Below, piece by piece: positions 1-12,845 of a DNA stretch of 64,000 bases. The stretch is from positions 5,074,157-5,138,156 of the forward strand of contig CM050676.1 of NCBI GenBank assembly GCA_027574665.1, given 5' to 3'. This DNA is from Rhynochetos jubatus. Lineage: Eukaryota; Chordata; Aves; Eurypygiformes; Rhynochetidae. Position 1 is the stretch's first letter. Every line of letters starts with the position of its first letter. The notes beneath the pieces were generated by a model. That model saw only the letters and a list, made by a program, of their open reading frames with translations. It did no database searches and was not told the DNA's origin. The position numbers and the translations under genes are program-made.

Positions 1-2180
1 AAGCCTCCTGTCGCTCAGTTCTGTATGCAAGCAGCCCCTCACGGGTGCCAGAGGTGTTATCAGCAGAACCGTGACCGACCAGACTGTGGAATCAATCCAG
101 ATTAAAAAGAAAAAACACCACCCCACACCTTCTTCCCACACACACAGAGTAGGCTGGGACTCCGTAATCAGGATCTGCTGTCAAGAGGAGTTCAAAGTAC
201 AACCTCAGACACCTTACAGATCAGGCAGAGCTTCACATGGTATGAAAAATCTCCATGTTCAAGCCTGATAAATATTCAGATTTAACTATAGTAAAAGTCA
301 AAGACAAGAGAATGAACAAATTTAAGGACAATTCTCTGGAATAAACCTAAACATCTGCAAGTCTCAGAACCACAAGGGGACTTCATCCCCTGTATCCACC
401 AGATCTAAGTAATAAGTACCAAGTTGTGGCAAACCTATCCTTGAAGTATGACTACAAATGCCATTCTCTGTGAGCATCAGTCTATTTAAGGCCACTTAGA
501 CCCATTAACTCTGCTCGCGTAAGGTACTTCTTGTATCCAGGCCTGTATCTCATCTCGTACCAAAATTAAACTGTTTAATGCGGTATCACTGGTCTCTGAC
601 AACCTAATGCAAGCAAAAAATAGGGCAGGTATGTGGGAGTCAAGGAGTTAAACGGCATACAAAGGATAAACTCACTTCAGCTCTGATTAAGCAGGCCACT
701 CATAAAAACAGAGGTCAACATCAGAAAATATTTTGTGAGTCATGAGGAGAGATTACTCACCATGCACTACTCAACTTACTCATCACAGTATGCTACGGAC
801 AGAACTGCTCACCATGTATTCATTAGGAAACCGTGGCCTTTCCTTTGAGAAAAGCAGAAGGCGGGGGAAAGAGTCATACTTTCAGTTTTGTATGTGAGCC
901 AGTGGGAGGCTGTATCTGCAACACCAATGCGCTCCCCTCCCACGGCCCTAATTAGACTCGGAGGGAAATACATGTTTCACATCACCCTCCCAGGCTCTTT
1001 TAGCATCCCAACAAGCACCAGTTTGTCAGCTGAGCTATTATGCAAACTCAGCAGTCTGAAGAGACCCCACTTTCCCTATTATACATGAAACAAGCAGCAG
1101 TCCCGCAATAAATCGACACGTTATTCGTCAGGCATCCATTAATGCAAGAGATTAGACCCTTAGCCTTTTACGCAGCAATACCGACGCCACTAATTTAAGA
1201 TGTAGCAAGAGCATAAAAATAGCCAAGTTACTCGACGCAGGGTTACATCATGCCGCGGTGCTCATCACGCTGCAGGTCCACAATACCACTCAGCCTCTGA
1301 CGCTGGGAAGATGATTCCCTGCCATTCCTGGCACTCTCACCAAAAATAATGAGCAAGGACTGTGAGCTTCCCCTCCCCTTTCCCTCCAGCTCTCCTTGGA
1401 AAATACAACTCACGGCATACAACAGGCAGCAGCAAGAAGGCCGCTAAACAGAAGTAGTTGAAGTGTATTCCTGCCCCCCCAGGTATCCCACCTTGCTTCC
1501 TAGGAACCAAGCAGCAGAAAGAGTGGTGAAACTAAGAAATGTTCTGCTTACGTCAGAGCCGAGCTCTGAAACCACAACGGTACATATACCCCACTGCCAA
1601 CCCAAGGCTGTGCCAGCGAGGGAGAGAAGTCTACAGTTCAGCGGAGCACAGTGTCAGCAGGGCAAACGCTGCCCTGCACACGGAGGAGGATTTGTTTCCA
1701 AAGCTCCAGAGGTCAGCTGCCGCTGCAACGGCCAGCGCTGCGGGCGGCGTGCGTGTGTGCATGCACGCGTGCCCACGCCTCTCCTACGCAGCGTGATCTC
1801 CCTCGCCAAAACTGCCGAACCGAGTACCGACTGCCTCCCGACGAACCAGCCACTTCTGTACTGCTGTGGAAGAATCTGCCAGGCAAAGGGGCCGGTTTCA
1901 CGGCAGGATGTTCGGGGTCTGCAGCCTTTCCTAGCGCAGGCAGAGAGCCCATACGGACAAGCACCCCCGCCCGCTGCGTTTGTGCTTAACTGGGAAACCC
2001 ATGTATTTCAGAACCGGCTGCTCAGGTTCCTAAATTAAATAATTCTTCATTTCCCATGCTGCAAACAGCGTTAAAATGCACACTTTGAGGAAGGGAGGGA
2101 TTGGTGTGGGGTTTTTTTAAGCCTGTAGGAAGTTTTATGAGTATACATAAAACCGTTCCTTCCAGATTAACCCCTAACCT

Positions 2181-2228
2181 ATGTAATCTTTAACCTACGC
2201 TTCCATGTAATCTTTAACCTACGCTTCA
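2181..2228. repeat. 24-bp tandem duplication
   Basis: Two adjacent 24-bp copies (2181-2204 and 2205-2228) share the core TAATCTTTAACCTACGCTTC and differ only at the last base. The duplication lies inside DOT1L intron 1 and looks like a recent slippage or unequal-exchange event. Confidence 0.9.
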
Positions 2229-2485
2229 CGCAACCTGCTGGGAGACACAAGTTAATATTTGGCGACGCGAAGAAAACCCAACTGGTCAGCGCTGTACTTT
2301 CAGTTTCTATCAACTGAAGCGGAGCGCGCGCCCGCGAACACACGCACGAATGACAGAGCTGCCCCGACAGGAAAGGCTGCCTCGGCCAGCGGCTGCTGGA
2401 GGCTCCCGCCCCGGGAGCAGCCCGCGAGAACGGCACGCCAGCATACACGGAGGATGTTTTGGAAACCACAGATACAGCACCAAAA

Positions 2486-2506
2486 GGCAGGCAGGCAGGC
2501 AGGCAG
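2486..2506. repeat. (GGCA)5 microsatellite
   Basis: Five uninterrupted GGCA units plus one G in DOT1L intron 1. Confidence 0.9.
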
Positions 2507-3313
2507 CAGATAGGAACACACAGCCGTCGCCCCTGCCACAAGCGATGTATGTGTAATCGCTCACACACAAGCACGTTAGCTTGCCGGGCGAGCAGCGGTA
2601 GCAGCAGCATCAGCTGCCCCTGCCCGTGTGTCCCAGCACGTTCGCCCCGTGAAGCAGCACACGTACAACAGCAACGCCTCAAACGCAAGGAACGCTCAGC
2701 AGCACTCAGGCCAAGCAAAATACAGACGGAGGGAGATTTTTCCCCTTGCAAACCCTTCTCAAAGGTATTACAACAGTTAGGGTGAAGGATCGGTACAAAC
2801 CCTACACACATACAAAAAAAAAAAACTCAAGCCTTTCGTCTCCCGTCAGATTGTCACTAATGTGACTACGGACACTGTTACCAAGGTCACACAACCCACT
2901 CGGGGCTCAGGAGGGGCAGGAAAGTCAGGGAAGTTAGAAACAACCCGCCGCTCACGTAACTAACCAGGGACAAGTGACATTTTATTTGAAAGCATGCGGA
3001 TTACGGCTGCCATCAACTGCCAAACCTGACTTGAATCCTGCTCAGACCAAATAAAAGAGAAGCTCCAAGGGCACTCGGTTCCAGGGAAACGTAAGCAACG
3101 GCACCAACCCCACGAACACGTACGGCAGGCAAAGCCCTGCTTCCCAGCCACAATTAGCGCTTCTCCTCTGTTTATTTCCACTCCTGCGAGGGGCTGGGGG
3201 GGCGACCACCCGAAGCCGCGGATACAGGCGGTATTTCTCAGCCAGAGAGCCCTCCGGATTGCACCCCGCTGGAAGCAGCTCTGGTTATTAACCAGCTACA
3301 CGAGCCGAGCTCA

Positions 3314-4420
<1,107 letters not shown>

Positions 4421-4421
4421 C

Positions 4422-5021
4422 GTGTGACAGCGCGGGGCTGGCACCCCGCAGACAGCAGCGGGACAGGGCTGCGGTGACACACGCGTGTGACAGCGCGGGG
4501 CTGTCCCCCCACACACAGCAGCGGGACACGGCTGCGGTGACACACGCGTGTGACAGCGCGGGGCTGGCACCCCGCAGGCAGCAGCGGGACACGGCTGCGG
4601 TGACACACGCGTGTGACAGCACGGGGCTGGCACCCCGCAGACAGCAGCGGGACAGGGCTGCGGTGACACACGCGTGTGACAGCACGGGGCTGTCCCCCCT
4701 CACACAGCAGCGGGACACGGCTGCGGTGCCACACGCGTGTGACAGCACAGGGCTGTCCCCCCCCACACAGCAGCGGGACACGGCTGCGGTGCCACATGCG
4801 TGTGACAGCACAGGGCTGCCCCCCCGCAGACAGCAGCGGGACAGGGCTGCGGTGACACACGCGTGTGACAACACGGGGCTGTCCCCCCACACACAGCAGT
4901 GGGACAGGGCTGCGGTGCCACACGCTCGTGACAGCAGGAGACGGCTGCGGTGCCACACGCGTGTGACAGCAGGAGACGGCTGCGGTGCCACACACGTGTG
5001 ACAGCGCGGGGCTGGCACGCA
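4422..5021. repeat. 63-bp GC-rich minisatellite with a 35-bp derivative
   Basis: Eight successive units start with GTGTGACAGC or a close variant at 4422, 4485, 4548, 4611, 4674, 4737, 4800 and 4863, each exactly 63 bp apart. They are followed by two 35-bp units (4926 and 4961) lacking the middle of the repeat, and a partial unit from 4996. Each full unit carries CAGCAGCGGGACA and CTGCGGTG(A/C)CACACGCGT. Two sub-types alternate irregularly: one with GGCACCCCGCAG, the other with GTCCCCCCACAC. The array lies about 400 bp upstream of the presumed DOT1L start site. Because 63 is a multiple of 3, all frames stay open for hundreds of codons, giving apparent 400-600-residue proteins on both strands that I regard as artefacts. 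Confidence 0.95.
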
Positions 5022-8000
5022 GCGTTTGGGTGGCGGGGCAAGGCCGGAGCAGCCCGCGTGACGTTGCCCACGGCCCTGGTGCACACAAGCCGTGTGTGAG
5101 CTCTGCGCGGCGCCACGAGGTCCCAGCGCACGGCACGTGCTTTGCACTGCACGCCAGGCTGGTGCCAGCGGCTCTGCGCGGCTCCACGCAGGAGCTGTGC
5201 GGGAAGGGGGGTTCGGAGCCCGGGCTGAAGCCGAGCCGCGGCCTCGCCCCAGGGGGTCCCTCGGCTGCAAACGCCACGCACGGGAAAGGTGAAGTGCTGC
5301 TATGACACAGCAGCAACAGGGAGCAGGGAGCTGCTGCAGTGGCAACTACAGCCTTACAACGCGGTGTAACCTGGTAGTAGGGCTAAGTGCGCCCCAGCAC
5401 CGTCCCGGGGCTGGGGCTGTCTGCCCGCCGGCGCTGGGCTCAGGGGGCGCCGGGAAGTGTACGGGGTGAGAGCTGGTGGCCCCCGGCCCCTCCCCCAGCC
5501 AGCGGAGCTGACCCCGGGCGCTGCCCGGGGCGGGCTGGAACCCGTCCTGCATCTCTGTAGTGTCCTGGGGTGGCTGGAGCCGAATGGGATCATTTTGCAT
5601 CTCTATAGGTGCCGTTACCACCTTGCATGTCTATAGGTACCCAGCTGAGGCTGGGAGCTGATAAAACTGGGCTGGAACTTCCCCATTTGCAGTCTTTTGG
5701 GTGCAAATTTCCCTTACTTATCGGTGCTTATTTCCCTTATTTGGGGACAATGCGGGCGCTCTGGGGTGCAGGGACACCAGGGTGCCCTCCCACCCTGCCC
5801 TGGGGTGCGGCACTGGCTCCCCGCTGCTGCGGGCAGAGTCCCAGGGCACAGCGGAGACGTGGCCCCACAGCGGGCTGGGACCGAGGGGCCTCCTGCTCCT
5901 GGGGCTCCTCTGCTTGTGGGGACCAGATAATTCGGGCGGGAGGAAACGCTGCACGCAGCTCCCCCAAGCTCCCCCAGGCTTGCTCTGGCTTGCAAGCCCT
6001 GCAGGGCTGGAAACACAGGCAGGTGCAGCCGTGGGTGGGTGACACGGGGGTCACCTCCAGCCCGCGCTTGCACCTTGGCAAAGGGACAGTGCACCCCAAC
6101 ACCCGGCAGTGGCTCGGCCGCCCTCTGCGGAGATGCCGGCGCCTGGCAGGGTGCGTGCCCGCAGAGCCCCACAGGTTCCTGGGACACACATACATGATCC
6201 CACCTGAGAAATACCCATCCCCAAAAGGCAGGGTCCATGCTGGAGGTCGAAGCTGGACCCGGGGTGCTGCAGTAGCCACTTTGATGGCTTGAGCCTTACT
6301 CTGGCAAAGGATTGCTTCCAGCCAGGCGGTGCTGGTGTGCCCAGAGTTCTTGCAGGTGAAGCACCTGCACCCTCAGGTCAGTTCAGAGCCCTGCAGCCAC
6401 TTGCTCCTCTGTCACCCTCCAATGCAGCCAGTTTCTTCCCAGCGGGGGATTTGGAAGTGGTTTTCAGCCCGTGGGATACCAGTGCATTGCCAGGCTGCGA
6501 TGCCCGGCACGTGTGGGCTCTCGGCCCCCCAGCTCAGCAGCGCATGATGCCAACAGAAGAGCACCCAGCTCCATCACAGCACACCTTGCTGCCCACCTCT
6601 GCCCACACCCTGCTGCAGGATGGGACCCGGGGACAGCTGTGCCACGCTGGGTGCTGGTTTCCACGTGAGAGCTGAAAGAGCAGCAGAGGGAACCTCCATC
6701 AGCCAGGGACAAGCATCCCTGCAGGGCAGGATCGTCCCAAGAAGGCACCCACAGCCCAGTCAGGCATCGGTGTGCCCAGGCACCACAGCACAGCCTGACC
6801 TGCAGCAAGGTTCAGTGGAGCCAGACAGCTTCGGGGAGGAAAGCCAGCCTTTTCCCATCAAACTGGCAGTGGAAGTTGTGCTGGGAGTTGCTGCCCTGCA
6901 ATGCAGGCACGAGGCTGGTAACACCCCCCGCTTGGTTTCTCACTTTCTCAGCCAAAGATAGGTAAACACTGCTTGTGGCAGGATGCTTTTGCCATCTGTC
7001 TCTTCTGGCTGTTGTCCCCTAGCTTATTAATCTCATCTTCCTTTTATCCTGATGGAGAGGATGTGGGTCAGCCACAAATATGCTGGGGAGGTTGGGGGGC
7101 CTCCTGCCACGGAGCCAGGCGTCAGCACCAACCTGTGGTGCCCCTGCTCCGGTGCGATCGCATCCGCTCTTCTGCGCTGGGCTGCAGCTCCAGGGCTGGG
7201 CAAGGCCACCTGCATTCAACAGGCATCTGCAAAGTCCTTTGGGATCCTGCTCCCTCCGCCTCAGCGACGCACAGAGATGTCCAATATTTGGGCTGAAAAC
7301 CAGCATCACAGTTGGGGTCACAGCCTGCGGCAGTCATGCTCCTGCTCCTGTTACCCCGACAGCGTGGCATAGGAGGGATGCACTGAAACGCGTCCTGGAG
7401 CCGACGCGGTACAGAACAGGCTATTTCCTGGCAAGGTATTTTGTGCATTAATTAACACCTGTATTTCTTGAGAGGTCGCTGCCTTCAGCTGAGACAAGCA
7501 GCCGTTTGCTGGAGGCAGCTGCACAGCCCTGCGACAGAGACTCCAGGCTGGGATGTGCCCCTGCTCCTGTCCCCACAGCAGGTTGCTCCCTCATCCAAAA
7601 ACGCCTCCGAGTCAAGGTCCACACTTGGCTGCTATTTCTATTCATTTTTCCCCCTTAAACGGCCCTACGTGCAGAAAGCTACATAAGTAGGAATGCTTTT
7701 CTAAAGAAAACACTAAAATCATCAAGTCAGCAGTGCTTAAACTGCTCTGACTGCCTCTTAAATAATCAATTCATATTTAATTAGCTTACCACAAAAATTC
7801 CATTAAATTTAAATAAATAGACATGGCAGGAGTTCTCCGAGGCACAGCAGGCTCCGTTTAAAGAATTCTCTTTGAGTTCGTTAGGTTGGTCTTTAATCAG
7901 TTTGTTGTCAAAGTCCTTGTGTGGCCCAAGCAGGCTCCTGGGCTGCTAATAAAGAGTAATCGAAGCTGCAAGGGTTTCCCGGGTGGATCCAGCCTGTGCC

Positions 8001-11000
8001 CGGCTGTCTGGCTGCCGTGCGGTGCTCCCGTGCCAGCGCTGATGCCTTCTGGCAGGTAGCGGAGAGCAGGTAGTTTTTGAAACACCCGCCCTGGCCAGGC
8101 GATGCTTTTTTCACTGGTTTCTCTGAGTTTTCCACCCAGGGGAAGAGCAGAAAGCAGGCAAGGGCAGTGAGCTGAAACGGCCCCTGAGAGATGGGAGCAG
8201 CCCCAGCGCTTGCCTGGTGGTGGGAGCTGCTCTGCCGTCTTTGGCGTCTCTGAAATTTTGGGTTTAGGTCTTCTTTGCCTGCTTGCCCCCGTGCTTGCCC
8301 GCAGCTCAGCTCTGCACTGCAGCTGGGATGCTGCCAGGGCTCGACATGCCCATGAGTTTTCAGGGGCATCAGGCAGTGACCTGCAGCGTCGCCTGCTTCA
8401 GAGTCACAAGACCAGCTTCGCAACCAGTAGCTGTAGATTTTATTGGTGCGGAGGTTTGCGTGGGGAGAGGTGCCTACCTGCTCCCTGTGTTTGCTGGCCC
8501 CGCTGCGTGCCCCGCTGGCTGCAGCTCCCGGCTCCGTCCTGGCGCAGCTCCGAGCTGAATGGTTTCTTACAACCGCCAGGTAAAGCAGGTTTGAGTGCTG
8601 AGGAATGGGGAAGCACTGCGCAGCTCCCACACACAGCCACGATTCTGGGGCGCCGGAGAAGGGAGGTTTCTCAGGCAGGCGCCAGGTACAGTGTATGGCT
8701 GGTGCCGGGCCCTGCAGAGGCATGTAGGCAGCCAGCCAGCAACCCCTCCTGCCCCACTGCTCCCGTGTCCCACCTCTGCTAGCACACAGCAGCCTAGGCC
8801 CCAGCCGGGGACCCCCCCAGGGGCAGGCATGGAGCCAAACGGGGGTCCCGGTCCCTGTGGCACTGGGGGATGCACCAAGGATGTCTTGCACAAGCGATGC
8901 TCCAAGCACGCGCTGCACAAGCCATGTGCAAAGGCGCCTCCTGAGCTCATGCCCACGCTGGCGCTGGCGTTGCTCCCCTCGGGGCTGTGGGATCGGCGCC
9001 CCGCTGTGCTTGCGGGTGCATCGACCCTCAGGGCCGACACGGCGGCTGGGAGCTGGGGTGGGCACAGGGGCTCAAGGTGCGTGTCAGCTCCTCCGGAAAC
9101 TTGCCTTTTCAGCAACGTCTCGTCTTGAGTATTGACCCAATTTAGTTGACAATAACAAGTTAGATCACGAGGCGGGTTAATGCGGGCAAGTCGGTTCCCA
9201 TCAGATTAAATATTCCAACCGGAGCCCTGTGCGTTTGCCCCCATAACCACGGGGCAGGACGCTGGTGCTCCGCAGCCCCAGGGATGGGGTCAGCTCCCTG
9301 CTCTGATAGCCCAGCCCTCCAAAAGCCTTCCCTCGTTCTGGGTGCCCACATCTTTCTGTTTATTTCTAATTCGGGCTCCCCTGGGACGGGGTTACTGGTG
9401 CCCTTCGCGGTGCGTGGTTTTTCCTTCTCTCCCCTTGAAGCCTGGAGCGCAGCCAAGCTCCGATCGCTGTTTCCTGGTAGGACCAATAAAACTCGGGCTC
9501 TGCAAATGGCTCCCGTTGCACAGCTCATCTCACGGCGCGGTTAAGCTGTTTAACCCCAGCTGGAATTGCACACCTCCGTCCCCCATTAGCCTTTCGACAG
9601 CCCTGTGAACCAAGGCAGGACATCGGACAACACAAATGCAAACCTGGGTGCGCAGAGCTTCCCTCCTCCTCCTCGCTAAATGGCCCACGTGCAATTTTCA
9701 AAGCCCCATTTTAATTTCCCGGAGTCAATCCTGCATCGTGTCGGGGAGTTCCCTTCCCCGTGATGGAGCAGCATCTGTCTTTTCCATCTGTCCCAGCAGC
9801 TCCTGGGGCCAAATCTCCCTGAGGATGCTCTGGCTGCAGTTGCCACAAGGACAGAATGATGCAACAGTTTCCTCTCGGGGTGCAGAAGCAGTGTTAACGG
9901 TGGGGGCTGGGGCAGGAGAGGTGCACCATGGCCGCGCTGGTGCCAGCAAAGGTCCAGGCAGGATAAAGCCCTTTGTGGTCATGAATGTCCCCAGTCTGGT
10001 CTGGAAACTGGCCTGTTTGAGTTGGGGGGCTTTTCTCCCTGCTGAGAGGTGGCCTCCACAGCTGGAGCCACCCTCGCCCGGGGATAGGAGTGCTGTGCGT
10101 CAGGAGCCAGAGCCCCAAATTCACTGGGGAACAAGATGGAAAGAGCCAGGGGGACAGTCAGCCTGCTGCCACGCTGGGCACAGCCGATGTCGGCTGAATC
10201 GCCGGCCCTGCTCATCGCCCTGGGCCAGACCCAAACCCCACCAAAGTTAACAGGGAAGTTTCCAGCGAACCAAGCCCAAACTGACCACATGCCAGCAGTG
10301 CCGGGTGCCTGGCAACCTGCAGAGCTGCATTCCCCTCGCTGCCACGGCCATGCACCCCACTGCAGTGCCTGCCCCTGGCGTCCCCACTGCTGGGGCTTTA
10401 GGGCACCCACTGTCCATCCCCATGGGTGCTCTGGCTGCCTCGGCACTTTTCGGCCTGTGGGCGCTCAGGGGATGCAGAGGATTGCACGGAAGGCCAGGAT
10501 GTTCCCCATCAGGAGCCAGTATGGGCTGGGGAAAGCACTGACACTGATGGGATGTGACCCCCTCCTAGTTTTCTCCTCCATGCAACAAACGCTGGGTCCT
10601 GTGTGTGCACCATGGCTGAGCTCATCCCCTCCTGCTGCCCTTCCCCGTGCCCTGCCCTGGCTGCAAGCAAACCCTGAACCCCATGTCCCAACCATGTCCC
10701 CTCAGTCCCATCCCCGTGGGCTGCAGCAATCCCACCCAGCTTTCCCCTTCCCGCTGCCTTAGGGCAGATCAGTGCCCCCAGGACCAAGGGCTCTGCCCCG
10801 CGGCCCCAGGATCCTGCTCCCGCAGGGGTCACCGCCATGGATGTGGGGAGGATGAGGAGAAGGGGCTCCGTGCCCAAAGGATGGTGCCTCTGAACCGGAG
10901 CCATCCCTGGCTCTGCTCGTGGGCTGCTGCTCGCCACGTGGGCTCGCCCGTGTGCCGGTGAGTCACTGCACGGCAGCACCGTGGCCCAGCTGGCAGCCAC

Positions 11001-12064
11001 GCTGCGCCAGGCCATGGGGCAGGAGCGGCGGCAGGGCCAGGCGTCCTGGGAAAGCCCAAGCCCTGCTGGGCTGGAGCTAAAACCCCGTGGGGGTTTCCCG
11101 CGCTGCAGAGGACAACGTGCAGGCACAAAATGGTGACTCCTGCCTCCACACTGAGCCCAGGATGCTCCGGCAAGCGCAGCCCCCGAAACCTGGGGACCAG
11201 GCATCTCCCGGGTGTATGCACATGCTGGTTCATATCCACTTGCTGGTTGTTCCAGCCAGCTTGAATTGCCTGCTGCCGCAGCCCTGACGAGCATGAGCAG
11301 AATTCACGCTGCCGGACAACTCCCAGGGCTGTGGGATCCAGGTGGGGACCCTCTGCCCTGCCCCAGCTCCTGGCACAGCCACAACCCGGCACAGGGACAG
11401 TGAGGCCAAACCAGGTCCCACAGTCCCACGGGAGGGGGGTGGGTTGTCCCCACCTCAATCACCCTTTTTGGCCCCCAGCTGTTGGGGCTGGCAAGCTTGG
11501 AGCTGGCTTATGCAGCTGGGCAGCTTTTGTCCCCAGCACGCCTCTCGGCCGGGCCTGGCACCCGCTGCCCTCCCTGCCTGCACCGTGGAAGGCAAATGGG
11601 GCTGGGCCATCCCTAGCTTCATTTTACAGGCAGGGAAAGCGCAGCACTGAGCTGCGGGGCCCAGCAGTCTCTTCCCAGCGTTCAGCTTGCTGGGCTGTGC
11701 CCGCTCCGGCCTGGCATCGACTGCAGCCCAGCTGGAGCAAGGAGTCAGATGGGGCATCTTTGAGCACGAGGCCCCAGTATTTAATCCGCAGGCTCCATCC
11801 CTGCTCCGGCTGGCACCATCCCCACTGCATCTGGCTCTGCGCCCCCATTTCAGAGGGGACTGTGGGGGGACAAAGGTGCGGGGAGGGTGGGGGACAAGGG
11901 GCTGTGCCGGCTGCGTGTGCAGTGCGGTGCCAGACCCGAGGCACCCGCTGCGGGGCCCGGAGCAGCCCAACGTGGCCGCAGCGCATGCAGCTGCCTGAAT
12001 GGGTCCCTTGTCCCCACAGCGCAGGCTGGCCAGGCGCCCCGCGCCGTGCCTGGCCCACGGGGAC
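5022..12064. other. Intergenic spacer between DOT1L and AP3D1, first part
   Basis: This is GC-rich unique sequence without a recognisable gene. Open frames on both strands are common but short, rich in Pro, Gly, Ala, Ser and Cys, and lack any domain I know. A compact AT-rich island at about 7680-7830 and a smaller one at 9125-9220 stand out from the GC-rich background and could be regulatory. I see no tRNA, rRNA or clear transposon. Confidence 0.6.
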
Positions 12065-12845
12065 ACCAGCTGGCCCCACACCCACCCCACAGCTCACCCG
12101 TCACCCAAGACACGGCACCCATCACCCCCAGCCTAACACGGGTGACCCAAACATGGGGTACCCATCACCCAGACATGGGGCACCCACCACCCCCACCCAA
12201 ACACTGCTCGCCCATCACCGAAACACGGGTCACTGCCTGCCCCCCGACACGGGACACCCCACGCAGATCCCCACCCCCGGCAGGTCCCGCCGCCCCACAC
12301 CCCCCCCCCCAACCCCTGCCCCGGGTCTCCCGGGCCGCCGGCGCCATCTCGCGGGGACCGAGCGGGAGGCGGCGGAGCGGGGCCGCGGGCGGGGGCTGTG
12401 CCGGAGCGACACGGGCGCCCCGACACGGGCACCCCAAGACAGGGCACATGAGCATGGGGCAACCCACCGTGGGCTCCCCGGCACGTGGCATCCCACTATG
12501 GGCAGAACGGCACGGGCATCCCGTCAGGGGCACCCCAAAGCAGACACCCCAGCATGGGCACCCGGGCATGGGGCACCCCACCGTGGGCATCCTGTCATGG
12601 GCACCTCGGCGTGGAGACTGTAGCATGGGGCACCCCGATATGGGCACCCCAGGATCGCCACCTGGGATCAGGGCACCCCAACGCAGGCACCCTGGCACTG
12701 TCACCCCATCACGGGCATCCTGTCAAGGACTCCTCAGCATGGGGCACCCTGGCATGGGGCACCCCAGAAAAGTCACCTGAACACAGACACACTGTCATGA
12801 GCATCTCATCATGGGCACCCCAACATGGGGCACCCAGCACCCCAG
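12065..12845. repeat. Degenerate GGGCACCCC-type minisatellite around a CpG-rich core
   Basis: From about 12411 to 12845 the sequence is a run of some 29 imperfect 14-15-bp units around the theme CATGGGGCACCCC. A looser relative with 22-28-bp spacing (CATCACC...ACACGGG) occupies about 12065-12280. Between them, about 12285-12415 is a non-repetitive, CpG-dense block. The apparent 430- and 297-residue open frames across this region are a by-product of repetitive, stop-poor sequence, not a gene. Confidence 0.8.

Noticed and set aside
7908..9065. A 385-codon minus-strand open frame in the intergenic spacer
   Set aside because: The composition is typical of translated GC-rich non-coding DNA, frames on the opposite strand are also open, and no motif is recognised. 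It could be tested by conservation, but I cannot support it as a gene.
11331..12780. 430- and 297-codon plus-strand open frames
   Set aside because: They are low-complexity Gly, His, Pro and Arg frames across the degenerate GGGCACCCC repeat and a CpG-rich block, with no start context, splice sites or family similarity.
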